From contig NC_135562.1 of assembly GCF_964340395.1 (NCBI RefSeq), forward strand, positions 2,753,634-2,817,633: a stretch of 64,000 bases of DNA, in the 5' to 3' direction. The stretch is from Glandiceps talaboti. Lineage: Eukaryota; Hemichordata; Enteropneusta; Spengelidae. Below are positions 24,588-42,952 of this stretch, piece by piece (position 1 is the stretch's first letter; every line of letters begins with the position of its first letter). The notes below the pieces were generated by a model. It had not been told where the DNA came from. It saw only the letters and a list, made by a program, of their open reading frames with translations, and ran no database searches. Made by a program: the position numbers and the translations under genes.

Positions 24588-27500
24588 TCATGACCGTTTC
24601 TTATTGGTTGATTTCTTGATGACGCTGGGTCCAGTGTGCCTATGGGAAATAGTTCCTTTGCCCGGTTTTAGATCTAAGTCGCCGTTGCATTTACTCTTGC
24701 CATTTTGTTCTACTTCTTTCTTTAGAACCTTTTCTTTCTTAGATTTTTGTCCATTTTTGTCTTCCTTTGGTTCAGATTCTTTTCCTTTCCCAGTATCTTT
24801 TTCTTTAGGATTGTCTTTCTGTTTTTTCTTCTCTTTACATTGTTCATCTGATTTCTTTAACTGTGGTTCTTCTTTTACACATTCCCCGCCCTTTTTACCC
24901 TCCTTCTTTTTCTTTTTACATTTCCCGTCATCCCCATCACCCTTCCCGCCTTTATTTGAGCTCCCTATACTTTCAACATTGTCTGAAATTGTCACATTTC
25001 TAGGGGTGCTCTTTTTCGAGCCAGTTTTGTCTGAGTTACCCTCTTTTGAAGAAACCCCCGATGCGTCACTTTTCACGGATTTTGAACTCTTTCCAGATCC
25101 TGGACGTTCAGGTTTCAAAAGACTGTCATTTTTGGCTGATGAAGGTCTTGCGTGCTTTTGCGGAGGTTTAAGATCATTTCCGGACTCTGCCCTTTGTCCG
25201 TTAGATCGTTTACGGTGTCCATCTTTCTTTCTAGATTCTTTGTGAGACGGTGGTCTGTTCTCATCGTCGTCTACTTCACCGTTCAACTCCCTCTCCCAGT
25301 CTGAATCTTCGTCGTTGATTACTTTTCCCGCGTTTATCGCCTTTTGTTTCTTCTCCTGGTATTCGACTTCGGCGCTATAGAACAAAACCAAACAAGATTT
25401 TTAGAATAAATTTTATGAAAGTTAGGCTGATTTTTATCCCAAAAGAAGGAAGACATGGATATATTTATTTCTAGAGTCAACATTCGACATAGTGTGACGT
25501 CAGAATAACCTCGTTCCAGTATAATGATATTCTGGCCTTCAATCAAATGTGAAAAGCTCGGAATAAGGCTCATATTGTCAGTTAATTCTGACGTCACACA
25601 ATGACGTCGACCCGCTCAGTATTACCAAACAGACCCACTAAGATACCAATACACTAAAGACATGGTTATTATTCAGGCATGCGTTATTATCACTAGTTTT
25701 ACTTGAATTTGATTCACTTACGAAGGACCATTTAGTTGTATACTTTAGTATATAGATCTCAGACCACTAAACTATAACAACTATGGGGTCTGAGATAAAA
25801 TTGGAAATACATGCAAGACTAAAGGTATTTTAATTATTATAAGTTACATTCGATACTTCATGTCACTGTAAAAAGTACCTGAAGACTTTGAAGACGTCAT
25901 TTACCACCGCATTGACATAGTTTGAATACTCAAAGGTTTACTTAGGGGGTTGAAGTAGGGATGATTAGTATTTTAGTTTTGAATTTATTGCCATTTATGT
26001 TGAAAGTTGAAGTTGAATAGTTTACCATTTCTACCAAGCCTTCCGTGACTTTTACTTGCTTGTCTGTGCAAAAAGTTGATTTGTAGATGTGTGCAGGTAC
26101 AGTGGGGATGATAATAAATAAACACAGTGCACGTGATACACAAGAAAAGATAACAAAACAATGATGATAACACACATTGAGAAGAAAAATGAAATATAAA
26201 AAAATATATTATGCAAGCTGGTGAGATGTGGATGCCAAGCGTGCTAGATCGTGTTTGGATTGAACGCATAATACGTTCAGATACTACAAGCAAGGAAGAG
26301 TCATGGTAGTCTTTACTGAAGTCAACACCTTAAACAACCGAGCGAACGTTTTTTGAAATGTGACGCCATTTGACCTTTGACCCTTGGTTTGGGTGGTTGT
26401 GGTGGTGGTGGCGGTGGGATATCAATACTCAAATCATCTTCCTCAACTTCATTCCAATTTTCTTCCTTAATTGATTCATTTTCACTCCCTTCATCTGAGG
26501 AAAGAATTTCCTTCAAACGACCGAACTTTCTAATGATGCTTAGCTTTCTGTAGGCTCGTCTCTGAGCATTTTCCAATTCTGCACTGCAAATGAAGATGTT
26601 ATTGTTGAATACGTGACAATGTGTTATTTGCAAGTTACCATGTTACCTGACAACGACCATGTTTAACCATGACAAACATTATCGTTAAGCAAAATCCAAC
26701 TGCTTTTGACGGCAGTTAAACAATGGGTCATTCTCTACTAGGAAACGAAAATGGTAGTTAGTACTATAGCCGACGTCATATTTGTCAGGTGGCCACGCTT
26801 AAAAATTGACTCAGAGGACAATATGAGGTATCGTTGTTGACAGTGGGTAGTTACCTACCTACCTACCGGTGACTAGTTATGATGGAAATGTGGTGTTGTG
26901 TTAGTGGTGTTAACGTTGGTAGTGGTCCTGCGCTAGAGAAAATGTGGTGGTGGTGGTGGTGGTGGGGTGGTGGTGACAATGAAGTTGGTGGTGATGATAA
27001 CAGTGGTGGTGTTGGTTTTGGTTGTGCTGGTGATGGTGATGGTGGTAGTATAATAGTAGTAGTACAGTGAGATCAGTGGCATGCTGATGAATGTTATAAT
27101 TGCTTACAATGACGTAATGGCAACATCAAGTGTGTTTGAAAGGCCACACTAGACTACTAGTAGTACTACATAGCTTTCCAGCATAGTTGTTCTGTAGACG
27201 AATGTCTTAAGAGGAACACTAATGGGGTGGAGGGTGAGGGGGTTATTTCATACCTTTTAGTAGTTGAAATATTAAGAATAAAAACTGTCACCATGACAAG
27301 TTATACATTTTCAGTACAAAGCTTTGAATATATTTTTTAGTTTCTTCTCCTGCTGATTCAAATAGTATACGTTTTATTATACCTCATACAAACCAAGTCG
27401 AACAAAAAATGTAGAATTTATACGTTTTACATACTTTGATGTACAATACGTAGACAGTGTGCGGCTACGTCACTAGTTCTGCTGTATTGGTGAAAACGTT

Positions 27501-28658
27501 AAAAATTGACATTATTTTTTAGGTTTCCATAATTTATTCTTCCGGATGTACAATTGTGTTATTATTCTCCAATATTTTCCTTCCAGTCAGAAAATAGTCG
27601 TGACATAAAGATTTTGTCACTTCTCGTCTTTCGACTCGTAGTAACAAGCCTACTTAACGGGTCACTCGTATGTTCCTTTTCCTTTGCTGAACGACGAAAC
27701 GGACAATAAGATGTAAAACATTCTATATATGATATTTACTTACGTTTCAAGAAATTTGACGCATTCTTTGTGTCCATAAAGACCGGCAATTTTCTTTGGC
27801 GTATCACCATACTTGTCTTGTCTATCCATCGGTGCGTTCAGTTTGTGTAAAACTTTTAAACCACTGAGTTTACCACCTTCTGCAGCAAAGTGCGCCGCCG
27901 TCCAACCTGTGTCAGTCCGTGCACCTACTTTGCTACCATGTTCTATTAGTACTCGTATACTCTCTGAGTGACCTGTGAAATGTTAAGACAGAAATCATAA
28001 TGGTTTAACAATTTGGATCATACGATTTTCAGGGTGTGTGGATGTAGTGAACTTTGACCTTTCTTGTGGCACAAAATGGAATGAATCCATGTGGTAAATA
28101 TTATTCAACATGATGATGGTGAGGGTGTTTGTTGTTGTTGTTGTTGTTGTTGTTGCTGTTGTTGTTGTGGTGGTGGTGGTGGTGGTGGCATCTGTTAAAG
28201 TGGTTTTGATAGTTATGGTGGTAGTGACGGTTTTTAAGGTGATGGTGGTGGTGGTGGTTGTGGTGGTGGTGGTGATGATGACAATTTTTGTTGTGGTGGT
28301 ATGGAGGTGGTAGTGTTTATGATCATGGTGGTGGTGGTGGTGGTTGTGGTGGTGGTAGTGGTGAGGGAAAGGAGGAGGGGAGAGTGTTAATTCATGAACT
28401 GTCCAATCGGAAAGCTTCTCAGATGGTAACAGAGTCGGATGTAGCGGACGAAAGTGTCGCCAGTCTAGGAAGGGCCAGCTGAATTCTTGTTTTTTTTTTC
28501 AATATTTTCACTATCTTACCTTTAATTGAAGCCCAGTGAAGCGGTGTTCTGTTATTCCATTCAACGTCTTTTTGATTGACGTCAAACTTTTGACTGTCGA
28601 TAAGTTCTTCCAGCAAATCACTGTCTCCCATTGACGCGGCTTCATGTAACTCCGTCAT
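24588..28658 (-). CDS. ANKRD66-like ankyrin-repeat protein with charged tail (4 exons, complete)
   Basis: Exons on the minus strand: 28,658-28,520, 27,972-27,744, 26,583-26,329 and 25,374-24,588. Phases 1, 2 and 2 are mutually consistent, giving 469 residues. Residues 1-123 hold about three to four ankyrin repeats: TELHEAASMGDSDLLEELID, RTPLHWASIKGHSESIRVLI, GWTAAHFAAEGGKLSGLKVL, and a last half-repeat with GDTPKKIAGLYGHKECV. The repeat order and the KDVEWNNRTPLHWA start match my memory of ANKRD66. Then come a basic segment (RRAYRKLSIIRKFGRLKEIL), an acidic stretch, a polyproline run, and about 260 residues of Lys/Glu/Ser-rich low complexity with KEKE-like blocks. Vertebrate ANKRD66 is much shorter, so the tail is the odd feature. 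Function is unknown; ankyrin repeats imply protein binding, and the basic runs could direct it to the nucleus. Confidence 0.82.
26945..27062. repeat. (TGG)n-rich tract
   Basis: Imperfect TGG/TGA trinucleotide repeats in the intron between ankyrin-gene exons 2 and 3. They produce a glycine- and tryptophan-rich spurious frame on the plus strand. Confidence 0.9.
27565..27710 (-). repeat. Dispersed palindromic element P1, copy 1
   Basis: Reverse-complement relative of 31,350-31,495. Shared blocks are GTTATTATTCTCC, GTCACTTCTCGTC..GACTCGTAGTAAC (a hairpin) and the border GTTCAGCAAAGG read on the minus strand. It lies in an ankyrin-gene intron and is probably a short non-autonomous transposon. Confidence 0.5.
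28125..28372. repeat. (TTG)n/(TGG)n trinucleotide tract
   Basis: Long imperfect TTG, GTGG and TGA repeats in the first intron of the ankyrin gene. Open frames of polyvaline and glycine here are artefacts. Confidence 0.93.
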
Positions 28659-28882
28659 GGTCGAAAATATGTTTTACTTGCCGAATCTCCTGGAGAGACT
28701 TTGACGACTGGAAAACACCTGATTGTCCTAGAAAGTACTCTTTGTTGTGTTTTAAATTAGCATTTTATCCTTTAAAAAAAACAGACAAAAATAGAAGTTT
28801 GATAATTACTCATATTTACGATAAAGTAAGTCGATATAAATAGTGCGTGCCTGTGAAACCCAGAATCGTAGGTAAAGATTTG

Positions 28883-28884
28883 TA

Positions 28885-28961
<77 letters not shown>

Positions 28962-28963
28962 TT
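28883..28963. repeat. (CTGT)n microsatellite
   Basis: About 19 perfect CTGT units, followed by degenerate CTAC/CTGT pyrimidine-rich sequence to about 29,100. It lies between the ankyrin gene start and the candidate divergent exon at 29,375. Confidence 0.95.
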
Positions 28964-29374
28964 GTCTGTGTCCGTCAATCAGTCCATTCATCTATCTACC
29001 TACCTGTGTCCGTCAGTCCATCCGTCTACCTACATATATATACCTACCCTGTACCTACCTCCCTTCCTACCTATCCCTCTCTCCCTGTCTCCCTCACTCT
29101 ACTCTGAATGTATGCCATGTAGGTTTTTTATGTAACGTGAGATATCGATATTTTAAAGATACATAATAATGTTACTGATATTGTTACTTTGAATTTAGTC
29201 GTGACTTTATTATCTAAAAAAGTTCTCGTCTGTATAGACGTCGCCATGACAACATAGTAGCAAGCTTTCCATATAACAATGCATATCTTAAAAGTTTTGT
29301 CCATCAAGAATATAACATTAGAGTTGGACCAAGGGCAGAGTTACAGGAACTATACGCGTTATTTGTTTTGTACG

Positions 29375-29463
29375 ATGGCCGGACGAAGACGACGATACAC
29401 ATTGGATATGAAAAATAAGGAAGCATCGTTTAGATTGTTAGCTATTGAAAGGGTCATGAATTA
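29375..29463 (+). CDS. Possible first coding exon, divergent from ankyrin gene (unrecognised)
   Basis: An ATG in an ACGATGG context opens MAGRRRRYTLDMKNKEASFR, followed by LLAIERVMN and a two-base split codon TA. It sits directly before a full-consensus GTAAGT donor at 29,464. It is 717 bases from the start of the ankyrin gene on the opposite strand, compatible with a divergent promoter. I found no downstream exon that continues the phase: the nearest AG acceptor, at 30,201, would give a stop codon. It may be a real first exon of an unknown gene or chance. Confidence 0.25.
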
Positions 29464-29621
29464 GTAAGTAGAAAATGTAAAACCAAGTAAATAATTTAAC
29501 TCATCGGAAACTAGAATATTATGAAAATATTTATCTATATCCGATTCGATATTACTGTCTTGCTATGCTCTAAGCGTAACCATGGAGTTATCCACAAATA
29601 TGCAGTGTTCTCCCAAGGAAT

Positions 29622-29800
29622 TCATTCTCGCAAACCAGACCAAACCAGACCTGTTGTTATTTCTTTCACAATCTGTGAAATACCTCTTGGCGGTGCGTCT
29701 TAGACGGTGCCGTAAAAGAGGCTGTGGTTTACGACGATGACCTCTTGGTGGTGCGTCTTAGACGGTGCCGTAAAAGAGGCTATGGTTCACGACGATGAAA
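29622..29800 (+). repeat. Dispersed repeat family R1, copy 3, with internal duplication
   Basis: Starts at CATTCTCGCAAACCAGAC. The final part (CCTCTTGG..GTGCGTCTTAGACGG, then TGCCGTAAAAGAGGCT) is present twice in tandem, at about 29,683 and about 29,742. It has the same orientation as the copy at 2,937. Confidence 0.65.
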
Positions 29801-31349
29801 GTGATAGATACAAGCAATTCCTATGGTATGATTTTGTTCAATTAATACAAAGGAGACATTATTTTGATTAAAACAAATCATCGTAAATTGTGTCAACCTG
29901 GTAAATAGTAGTTCGAGGTTTTAGTTGTTTGAAATATCACGATGAATGCTAGTAATGGTAACAAAGTGGTGAGATTAAACCAAAACAGGCTTTCTCCACG
30001 CATCAGTTAACTGTACGTATTTACCCACACTACAATGATAAGGCTTCGACTCATTCGACTAGTTGAAAACGTCCAGTATACAAACAAAACTGGTATAGTA
30101 TTGCAAACAGCATGGTGGTTCAAAAGTAAGGGGATTACTGATATTAATTGCTTTGTAACGGTTGATTAAGTACCTGTACTATTACTAACTGACATTTTGT
30201 AGGGAAGCCTTCACGGACACGTGCTCTTCTATGGTGAAGTAACGGAGGGAAATGATGTACAGATAACACCTGCCGTTGTTGGCGTCGTAGCGACCAGTCG
30301 AGGAAACTGACGACGCCTTGGTATGAGGCACTAAACAATGATGTGTACACTAATGAGGAAAGCGTTTTTAAATAAATAATGAACTACGTATGTACTTTGG
30401 AAAGTGCAAAAACATTACAGAGCGAACTTATATGGTGCACTACTTCGTTGTATTTGTCATCAGATGTAATAACGAACAGTAGTGTCACAAATTGAAGATA
30501 TCTTAGGTTTGCAAGATGCTGTTCTTGATTTACGGTTCTTCTTTTAGATGTAGGGCTCTTTCCTTATGTTCGAATGATTTACGTAAAATAGACATTGTAT
30601 TTATACTTCGTTAACAAGGGGAGTCAGTTTATCACACATGAAGTTACGTTCATGATGAATGTCAGCCTTGCAACTGAGGCTGTCCATCATCAGAATGAAT
30701 ATGGCTTTCCTTAAGCAGTAAATTTTCGTTGGACACGGCAATTCAATATGCCTTATCATAATGTAGTATGCTATGATATTCAAATACACCGGATGACCAA
30801 AGAGATTCATTCACTAACCGTACAATACTCTGAATATTTTTTTACATGGTGTACCATTTAATTAATTTGTGTGTGCGATAGCATAAAGTGGATAATGTTG
30901 TTTTATGTTAACAATTAACATGACAATATAGTTGTACGGTTACCGATACGAGTATTATTATGACCTCTCTTATCGTTGACAAAGACGTAGGGAGTGTCAC
31001 TAACCATTAATGACCCCCAAATTGATTTAGAGGGACGATTCTACAATATTCCCAGTACATTGTAGAGGTGAATTGTTACGAGGGTATGTCGTGTTTCAAC
31101 TTTCTGTACCCATCTTTCGTGTAATGATTGTCTGTCAGCATCTTAAAACTTTTGAAATATGATGTATATAAGTTCACACTTGTCAGCCTTGGTACACATG
31201 TTCATAAATAGTCATTAGAGGGTCATGCGCCGCGTTTACTTTTTCTGGGAAATACATTTTCTGTTAAAAACACCTGTTGTACACGACTTACTGAAAGCAT
31301 ATTTAACCATGCATTGACAGAACTCAAATCTGTTTTTTACATGTTATTC

Positions 31350-31495
31350 CCAATATTTTTTTTCGTTCAGCGAAGGGAAATGCAAGTGACCTATCTATAA
31401 GGGGCCTTTGTCACTACGAGTCTAGCGATTCGTAGTGACAACCACTGGGTAACGAGGTGAATGAAGAACAATATCGGAGAATAACTTGATTATAC
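31350..31495 (+). repeat. Dispersed palindromic element P1, copy 2
   Basis: Bears a perfect 10-base hairpin, GTCACTACGA...TCGTAGTGAC, around 31,411-31,440. It is bordered by TTCGTTCAGCGAAGGGAAATG on one side and CAATATCGGAGAATAAC on the other. Related sequence lies at 27,565 (reverse), and a weaker relative near 50,288 shares TTCATTCAGCTGAG..AATACAAGTGAC. Confidence 0.5.
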
Positions 31496-32497
31496 CAGCG
31501 CCAGTAATATCACACAAAAAATCGGGGAAGTAATTGCAATTTTGAACGTTTTGCCTCATATTTCGAACACAGTAGAACCAGTGACGTAGACACACGTTGT
31601 CGTGACATAGAAGCGTTGTCGTGCCTTAAAGCGACCAGATTATGTATTCCAATTTTTTGTTAAACTTGGCTCGTGCATTACTGTACAATAACTATTATAT
31701 ATTCTCAGCCTATACTATGTGTAGGCAAGGCATTGTTTCAACAGCAGTGACTGAATGTATCACATTGAGGCTAGCCGTGAATGAGAGTGTCCATCGCATC
31801 ACGGTTTTGTCAACATATCTGCAGGACTGACATTAAAGTGACACAAGCTGAGATTATAAGTTTTTTAAAAATAGAAAAACTCCATTTATTATTCTAGTAT
31901 AACGTTAATGTTGATGCATGCCTTCTATGATAGTACAATGTATCTTCTGGCATTGTTAGAACTATTGGTTGCATAGTAACGAGTACCTGTACATTTTTTA
32001 TACGTATAATAAATTACGTCATCGTCTCGTTTCTACGTTATATCCTTGCAATACCAGGTTTGAGTTCAGTAAAATGCAAGTGATGACTAAATACTGACTG
32101 AATACCTTTTTAAATGCAGAAACAAATTACATCCTGAAAACATATAGACTCAGCTTGTGTCCCTTTAATACCAAGGTCGTTGTTTCAACGTAAACAATCG
32201 TTTTACTCACTCAGTTGAAAACAACAATTTGACTAATTTTAAGACCTAGTTTATCCTCCACCGTCTACGGTACCAATTTAAATCCCATTGGAATGCTAAT
32301 GTGTAATGTACACTGTTAATCTGATCTAACATGCCTTTGTTTCCGGGTCGTTCCATATCCCATTCACTCACTGTCTATGGTTGTGTCAAGGCTTAATAGA
32401 AAATCACTAATATTGTGCGTACTTGAATTCATAATCATGATAGTTGAAGGACGGGTCTATCTGAATGTTTAACCTTCACGTACCGCACAGTACAAGT

Positions 32498-32755
<258 letters not shown>

Positions 32756-35080
32756 TGTTGAACTAAAGACATCGGATATGACACTCCGAAAGTTAAAGAG
32801 TTACACTGACGAAGAGAAATCTAACAAAAGAACAACGACCAGAAAGACACCTGTTACAATCTAAGGTTGTAGTTTAGCATTAGCTGTCTACTGACACTGT
32901 GACCATTTTGTAAGCTTCACGGAAAACCAATCAAGTCTGTTAAAATACTCGTTTAAATATCATTTTGTGACTGAAGAATGCATAAACAAGAGTGGCTATA
33001 GGGCGCCAGACACGTTCATACACTAGCTAAATTTCTATCATTCAGACATTGACCATTAGGACTCAACGAAGAAAGTATTAAGGGTATTGTGGTGAGAGCT
33101 GGATATAAAGAGTTTGGTCTCTTGGCAATTACACATCATTTCAAAGTATTAAAGAACAAAATTAAAGTAGCCTACATGTATGTAGTGAATGTTGTTACAG
33201 CTGTATCCAACCACAGGATATGGATTGCCTATATAGATCTATATACATGGGAGTGGTGTCTATGGTTTGTTTGGTGTATCTGAATTTCGTCTATGAAACT
33301 AATACTGGTCATCAAAACGACAATAGATTACAAACGTTTAAAGACATGCCCTAAGTGGTATGGGGGTATAAAACCGTATTAATACACCTATAAATACTGA
33401 ATAACGCCGGTAACTAGAGTCGTTGTGTTGGCTTGTCACCAGGCCATAGGGTATGGAGAGGATACATTTGACGATTGTGAAGGTAAGCCTTCAGCAGCGG
33501 CGAACTTCTGGAAATCACCCCAAACCGTTACACCCTTATGTTGGATTCTATTAGGTCGTGTAAGGATAACGAGCCCCGAGAGATAACGACCGACGGCATA
33601 GGGCGAGTGTCAAATACTACTACTGTAGTAGTTCACCGGAGCGAGCGTGGAGGTCATCTGGGCCATGCGTTTGTTTACGTGGTTTCTATGCATGACAGTG
33701 CTAGTCCGTGTGTCAGCTGTACCACTGTATTATATTTGCACGACAACCGGTTTCCGTATACCTGATAGTGGTACACGATACAAAATCACAGAATACCCTA
33801 TGTTCTGATTAATAAAACTGTAGTTGATCGTCGAGAAATCTTACATGTCTAATGTTTGCAGCCTGTCACGTCAGAATACATATCTCCTCACTACCTCTAT
33901 GCTCTCCTTATGATTTGTTACACGATCGACCACTGAATCGTAAATGTTGTATTATATCACATTCAGTCGGTCCACCTTTGCACCGTTTGATTAGAACGCT
34001 TGATTACGTTCCCCTAAATCCAAAGTGTAACACAATGTATTATACTCAACTACAAAATAGACCTATCGCCGAGCCTTCAAACACACGACAGTTCCAAACG
34101 ACAACATGACATATTGGATGTAAGCTTACCTGTAATAGGCTTATGCCATACCCGTTTGCTAGTCATGGTTACCACATCTTTCGAATGGCTGTTTCTAATT
34201 TCTAAAATCTTGAAGCCGTTCCTAAACAGTACACGATAATTTAAATGACTGAACAGGGCCGAATAATTCCACTTAACCCATATTTTCAGTAAATTCAACA
34301 ATTGTTACGAGACCGCCAATTCAAACGTGGGTATAACACGAACTCGTGTATTGACCGATAGGTTTTGTTTAGGTCGCGGTATAATTTGCATAACAATAGA
34401 CCCAATGTCGCTTCAAACAGTTCAACAGGTTGTTTCTCCAGGGGTCTATATTTTGCTTATCAAAATTGTATGAATGTTGGTATTTTTAGAAAAAATGTCG
34501 ATGGCAATTATAATTAATGAAGCTAAATTGTCAGTAGCTAACATATCAATTCAACGAACAATCGTGAAGTGTTTCTGGACCCCTACATGAAGCAAGAAGT
34601 TTCTGCATTTTTTACCGACCACCATTCATATCTATGCGACCTCGCGAATCTAATAAGTCTCTCTGACAAAGGGTAGTCGGTCGTAATTAATGATATGCAA
34701 CAGACAAAGTCTGTAGATATACCGATCATTTAGCCTAGAGAACGGCACAGCTGCTAAACTATTGAATAAACCAAACTTGTTAGCACACACCACGAAACAC
34801 ACTTTCTTAGTATAAATAAAACTCAATCATGATATAAATATATTACTAGTACAGATCCAAGTCGAAATAGATTGACTATGGAAGTGCCATTCCATGGATT
34901 GACTGATATAATAGCATTTTCTTGACAGACAGGGGGTCACGTCATGCATTGACCAGGATTACATAACTTGACCATCAATTAAATAGAACGACAGCATAGT
35001 TGATCATCTTTTTCATTAACACTAATTAGTTTATGAGGGCCATCAATAACATACACATACACAGTTTCTTTTCAGGTGCG

Positions 35081-39987
<4,907 letters not shown>

Positions 39988-40066
39988 TATAATACGGGTT
40001 ATTAGACTGTCTGAATTTTTACTAAATATTACACTAGCTAGGCCACAGGTATTAAAGCGTAGAGAA

Positions 40067-40072
40067 AATAAA
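40067..40072 (+). promoter_or_regulatory. AATAAA polyadenylation signal (candidate)
   Basis: A plus-strand AATAAA hexamer 80 bases after the stop codon of the tentative secreted-protein gene, followed by an (AC)n run. It is supportive but common in AT-rich sequence. Confidence 0.3.
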
Positions 40073-41204
40073 ACACACACACACACGTTTGTTATATTTG
40101 TGTATAGAATACCGCTCGATTTAAAATATTTCCGAGAAAGATTTACATTCATGGTGATGACGGTATTTAATACAATCATATTACGTGCAATTACAACTGT
40201 AAGGCGGTGTTGACAATTTATCTACAACTGTTATTTGTCCAACACATAATACATGTACGTGTTTTCTACGAGTAATGATTATGAACTATGCCACCCTTCT
40301 ACCCCCTCGTGGTAATTGTATATTAATAAGTTTCAATACTGAACCAAAAATCATGATATGGTGGCACTGGAGAAGTACACTATAAAATGAATAAACGTTT
40401 CGAATTTTGACATGGTACAGTTATGACGAAAATTTCAAGATAGAAACGTCACTCGCTGAAGTTTGCGAAGCCTGGATATCGATCACTGACTGTGTCCTTT
40501 CGAATAATACAATTACATGTATATACCATACCATTTTGCAAAATATTTGGATTAGATAAAATAGCATGCGCGTTTGATGAAAGATGGACCCGAAACTTGT
40601 AACGACAGGTAGAAATTTATAGCTGGAGGGTTGTCAAACTATGTACAATAGTCAAGGGTGATTGTACATAGTTATGAATTCAAGGATTAAAAATTGAAGT
40701 CTTAAATAAATCATGACAGAGTCAAAACAAACAACTCATAATCCCACGTCTGGAACAGGATTTTCTGAATTAAGCCTCTTATGACCACAACTGCTGACAC
40801 GATAATACTGCCCGATAGCACGTCTATTGGCATACTTTCAAATGACCTGCCTTGCCACTGCGCGATCAGCGGTCAAGCCGGTCGTAGTTTGTTGGTTTTA
40901 TAAAATTTGCCATGTATAGTAGAGAGTAAGATTGATGATTTTAAAGTGTGATGTTACAGATACGAGTAAGGGAGCCTTCAGTAATTACGAGGGGAATGGG
41001 GAGGGGGTCACTTTTTACAAATCGGTTCTCGGGGGAGGGCCATATTTTAGAAAATGGAAATTAGGGGAGGGTCACATTTCTTTAATTCATAATGTTAATC
41101 TATGCTAATTTTGCATTATTTTGTGATTTTGGCACGATCCCACAGCTGCCACCAGTTCCAAATCCTACATTACCACATCCTGTTCTGTTCTGTTATATTG
41201 TTAT

Positions 41205-41243
41205 GTTATGTTATGTTATGTTATGTTATGTTATGTTATGTTA
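41205..41243. repeat. (ATGTT)n pentanucleotide repeat
   Basis: About seven to eight copies of the pentamer TTATG. Confidence 0.9.
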
Positions 41244-41440
41244 ATTGTGTTACTTTAAGCTTTGCTATATATTTTACTGATTACTATTTCTCAGTGTTTG
41301 TAATTGGATTACATCTATGCATACCAACCAAACAGAGACACTTGAATCTGAAGTGCCACGTTGACCACACTAGTGTATAGTCGTCATACTGGCAAACGAT
41401 GAAACAATACAAGTAATCCACAGACACGACAGTTGTACAG

Positions 41441-42122
41441 AGTGTGTATGTAAACGGCCTACGATTCTTTGTACAGCAAACAGCTTCGGGGCATAGACTT
41501 TCTAACTATCATTATCAGCATTTATGCAAAGTGCGTGTTAACGTCTATTTGTCTATCGTTACTAATTATAGTTCAGATTTCTTACTTCTAATCGTATTTG
41601 TAATACGATCAAGAATATTGGCTCAAGTTGTACAATTAATACCTGTTTTTGTTATTCTTGGCGTCATTTTTCGATTCCGATTCAGCTATTCCAAAATTCG
41701 CTCTCAAAATCCGACCCCTCAGAAATAAAACACCGTTATGCAACCTTTGTTGTGTTATTATACTAACGGTAGATAATTGGTCATATCATTCTAAAACCCG
41801 GTTTGAAATTCTTCAAACTTGTTTGCAAACATACCCCCAACGCGGTGTTTTGTGTACACATTAACTAACAGTTCGAAAAAACGTTGATCGATCAAGCAAC
41901 TATTTCTTTTCAAAATAAAGCTCTGCTCAGATTACGCAATTGAAACCTAAGAATAGCAAAAGACCCTGTGGTAATTTTTACCTTTTGAAGGACCAAAAGA
42001 CCGGTCGATATAAGAAAGAATACATATATACACAGTTTGGCCTTGGATTTCTAAACATTTGGTCACGGTATGTTACACGACGTAAACAGTCAATGAAACC
42101 TATGCGAACGTTCGAAAACTAA
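41441..42122 (+). CDS. Possible two-exon coding pair, unrecognised
   Basis: Exon 41,441-41,530 begins SVYVNGLRFFVQQTASGHRL after GTTGTACAG and ends GCAAA|GTGCGT. Exon 41,931-42,122 starts ITQLKPKNSKRPCGNFYLLK after CTCTGCTCAG and runs to TAA, with a basic end (RYVTRRKQSMKPM). Both are phase 0. They could form the 3' end of the tentative secreted-protein gene if its exon C is spliced at 39,828 (also phase 0), giving about 201 residues. I cannot identify a domain. The basic tail and size are loosely reminiscent of a growth factor, but no family motif is clear. Confidence 0.22.
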
Positions 42123-42417
42123 TTTCAGGGACGACAGCTCACAAAGTGACTATAGATCTCCGATTTTCAGTCATTTTTTTCCTTCAATTTTATCTATATC
42201 TTTAGTATTAGTCATACACCTTCAAACAGGAACAAGTCCTAACAGCAGAATGTGTGTTCAGTGTTATTAGAAGGAGTTGTTTATAATATTTTAACTTTTG
42301 ATCTTTAATACTATTGGTCATTGACAACTAGAAACGTTCTTGATAAACTGGACGTCATATGGTACAAATTCTGAATCTGTGACAGTCACTCTGTTTAAAA
42401 TCTTGGAGATTTTCATT

Positions 42418-42678
42418 TCTTTTGTTTGTTTGTTTGTTTGTTTGTTTGTTTTATTACTGATATCAGAAAAAGCCAATGAGAATTCCTGACTGATATCTGT
42501 TGACGTTGTATTCTAACTTTGACAAAGAAATTATTCTAACGCTAAAAAACCCTCAAGAATTGGTCGATTCTTTAAAGGAAAGTTTGATGAATTTGTTGAA
42601 ATGAACGTAAAATGGGTGAATTAGCACATACGATTACTATCTGTCTATCTATCTATCTATATATATATATATATATCT
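42418..42678. repeat. (TTTG)n and (CTAT)/(AT)n microsatellites
   Basis: Two short simple repeats: about eight TTTG units at 42,418-42,451, and CTAT/AT units at 42,640-42,678. The sequence between them carries no recognised feature. Confidence 0.9.
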
Positions 42679-42952
42679 ACAAAAATGTTGCTTCTATGTT
42701 GGTTGAACGCATAGAGAGTTAGCTATTAGTCCATCAGAGACTTCTGGTTGCCATACAATCTCAAATTATTCCAAGTTGGTTCAGATAACTTGAGAATGTA
42801 AGGCCACAGCAAGTTTCTTAGCTACTTAGCTATTTGGATCAAGGAGCTATAGGCGATGTGCTTTTCGAGGTCTCGCCTCAGATGCGCTCCAACAGCAGGT
42901 AGTCCAGGACACGACCGCTGGACTATATAGCTACATACCGTTCCCGACTCAC

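Noticed and set aside
24604-25245. 213-codon plus-strand open frame rich in Phe, Ser and Leu
   Set aside because: Antisense shadow of the Lys/Glu-rich last exon of the ankyrin gene. The minus strand has the matching splice phases and domain.
30203-30310. Open stretch GSLHGHVLFYGEVTEGNDVQ after an AG acceptor
   Set aside because: Looks mildly coding, but joining it to the 29,375 exon gives an immediate stop and no other upstream exon fits.
33538-33765. 75-codon plus-strand frame in a slightly GC-richer patch
   Set aside because: No start context, splice sites or recognisable residues; likely chance. A nearby GAAG|GTAAGC could be an untranslated exon but has no partner.
41931-42122. C-terminal exon of a fibroblast growth factor
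   Set aside because: Size and basic tail are suggestive, but the expected Tyr-Val-Ala-Leu-Asn core and other family residues are absent.
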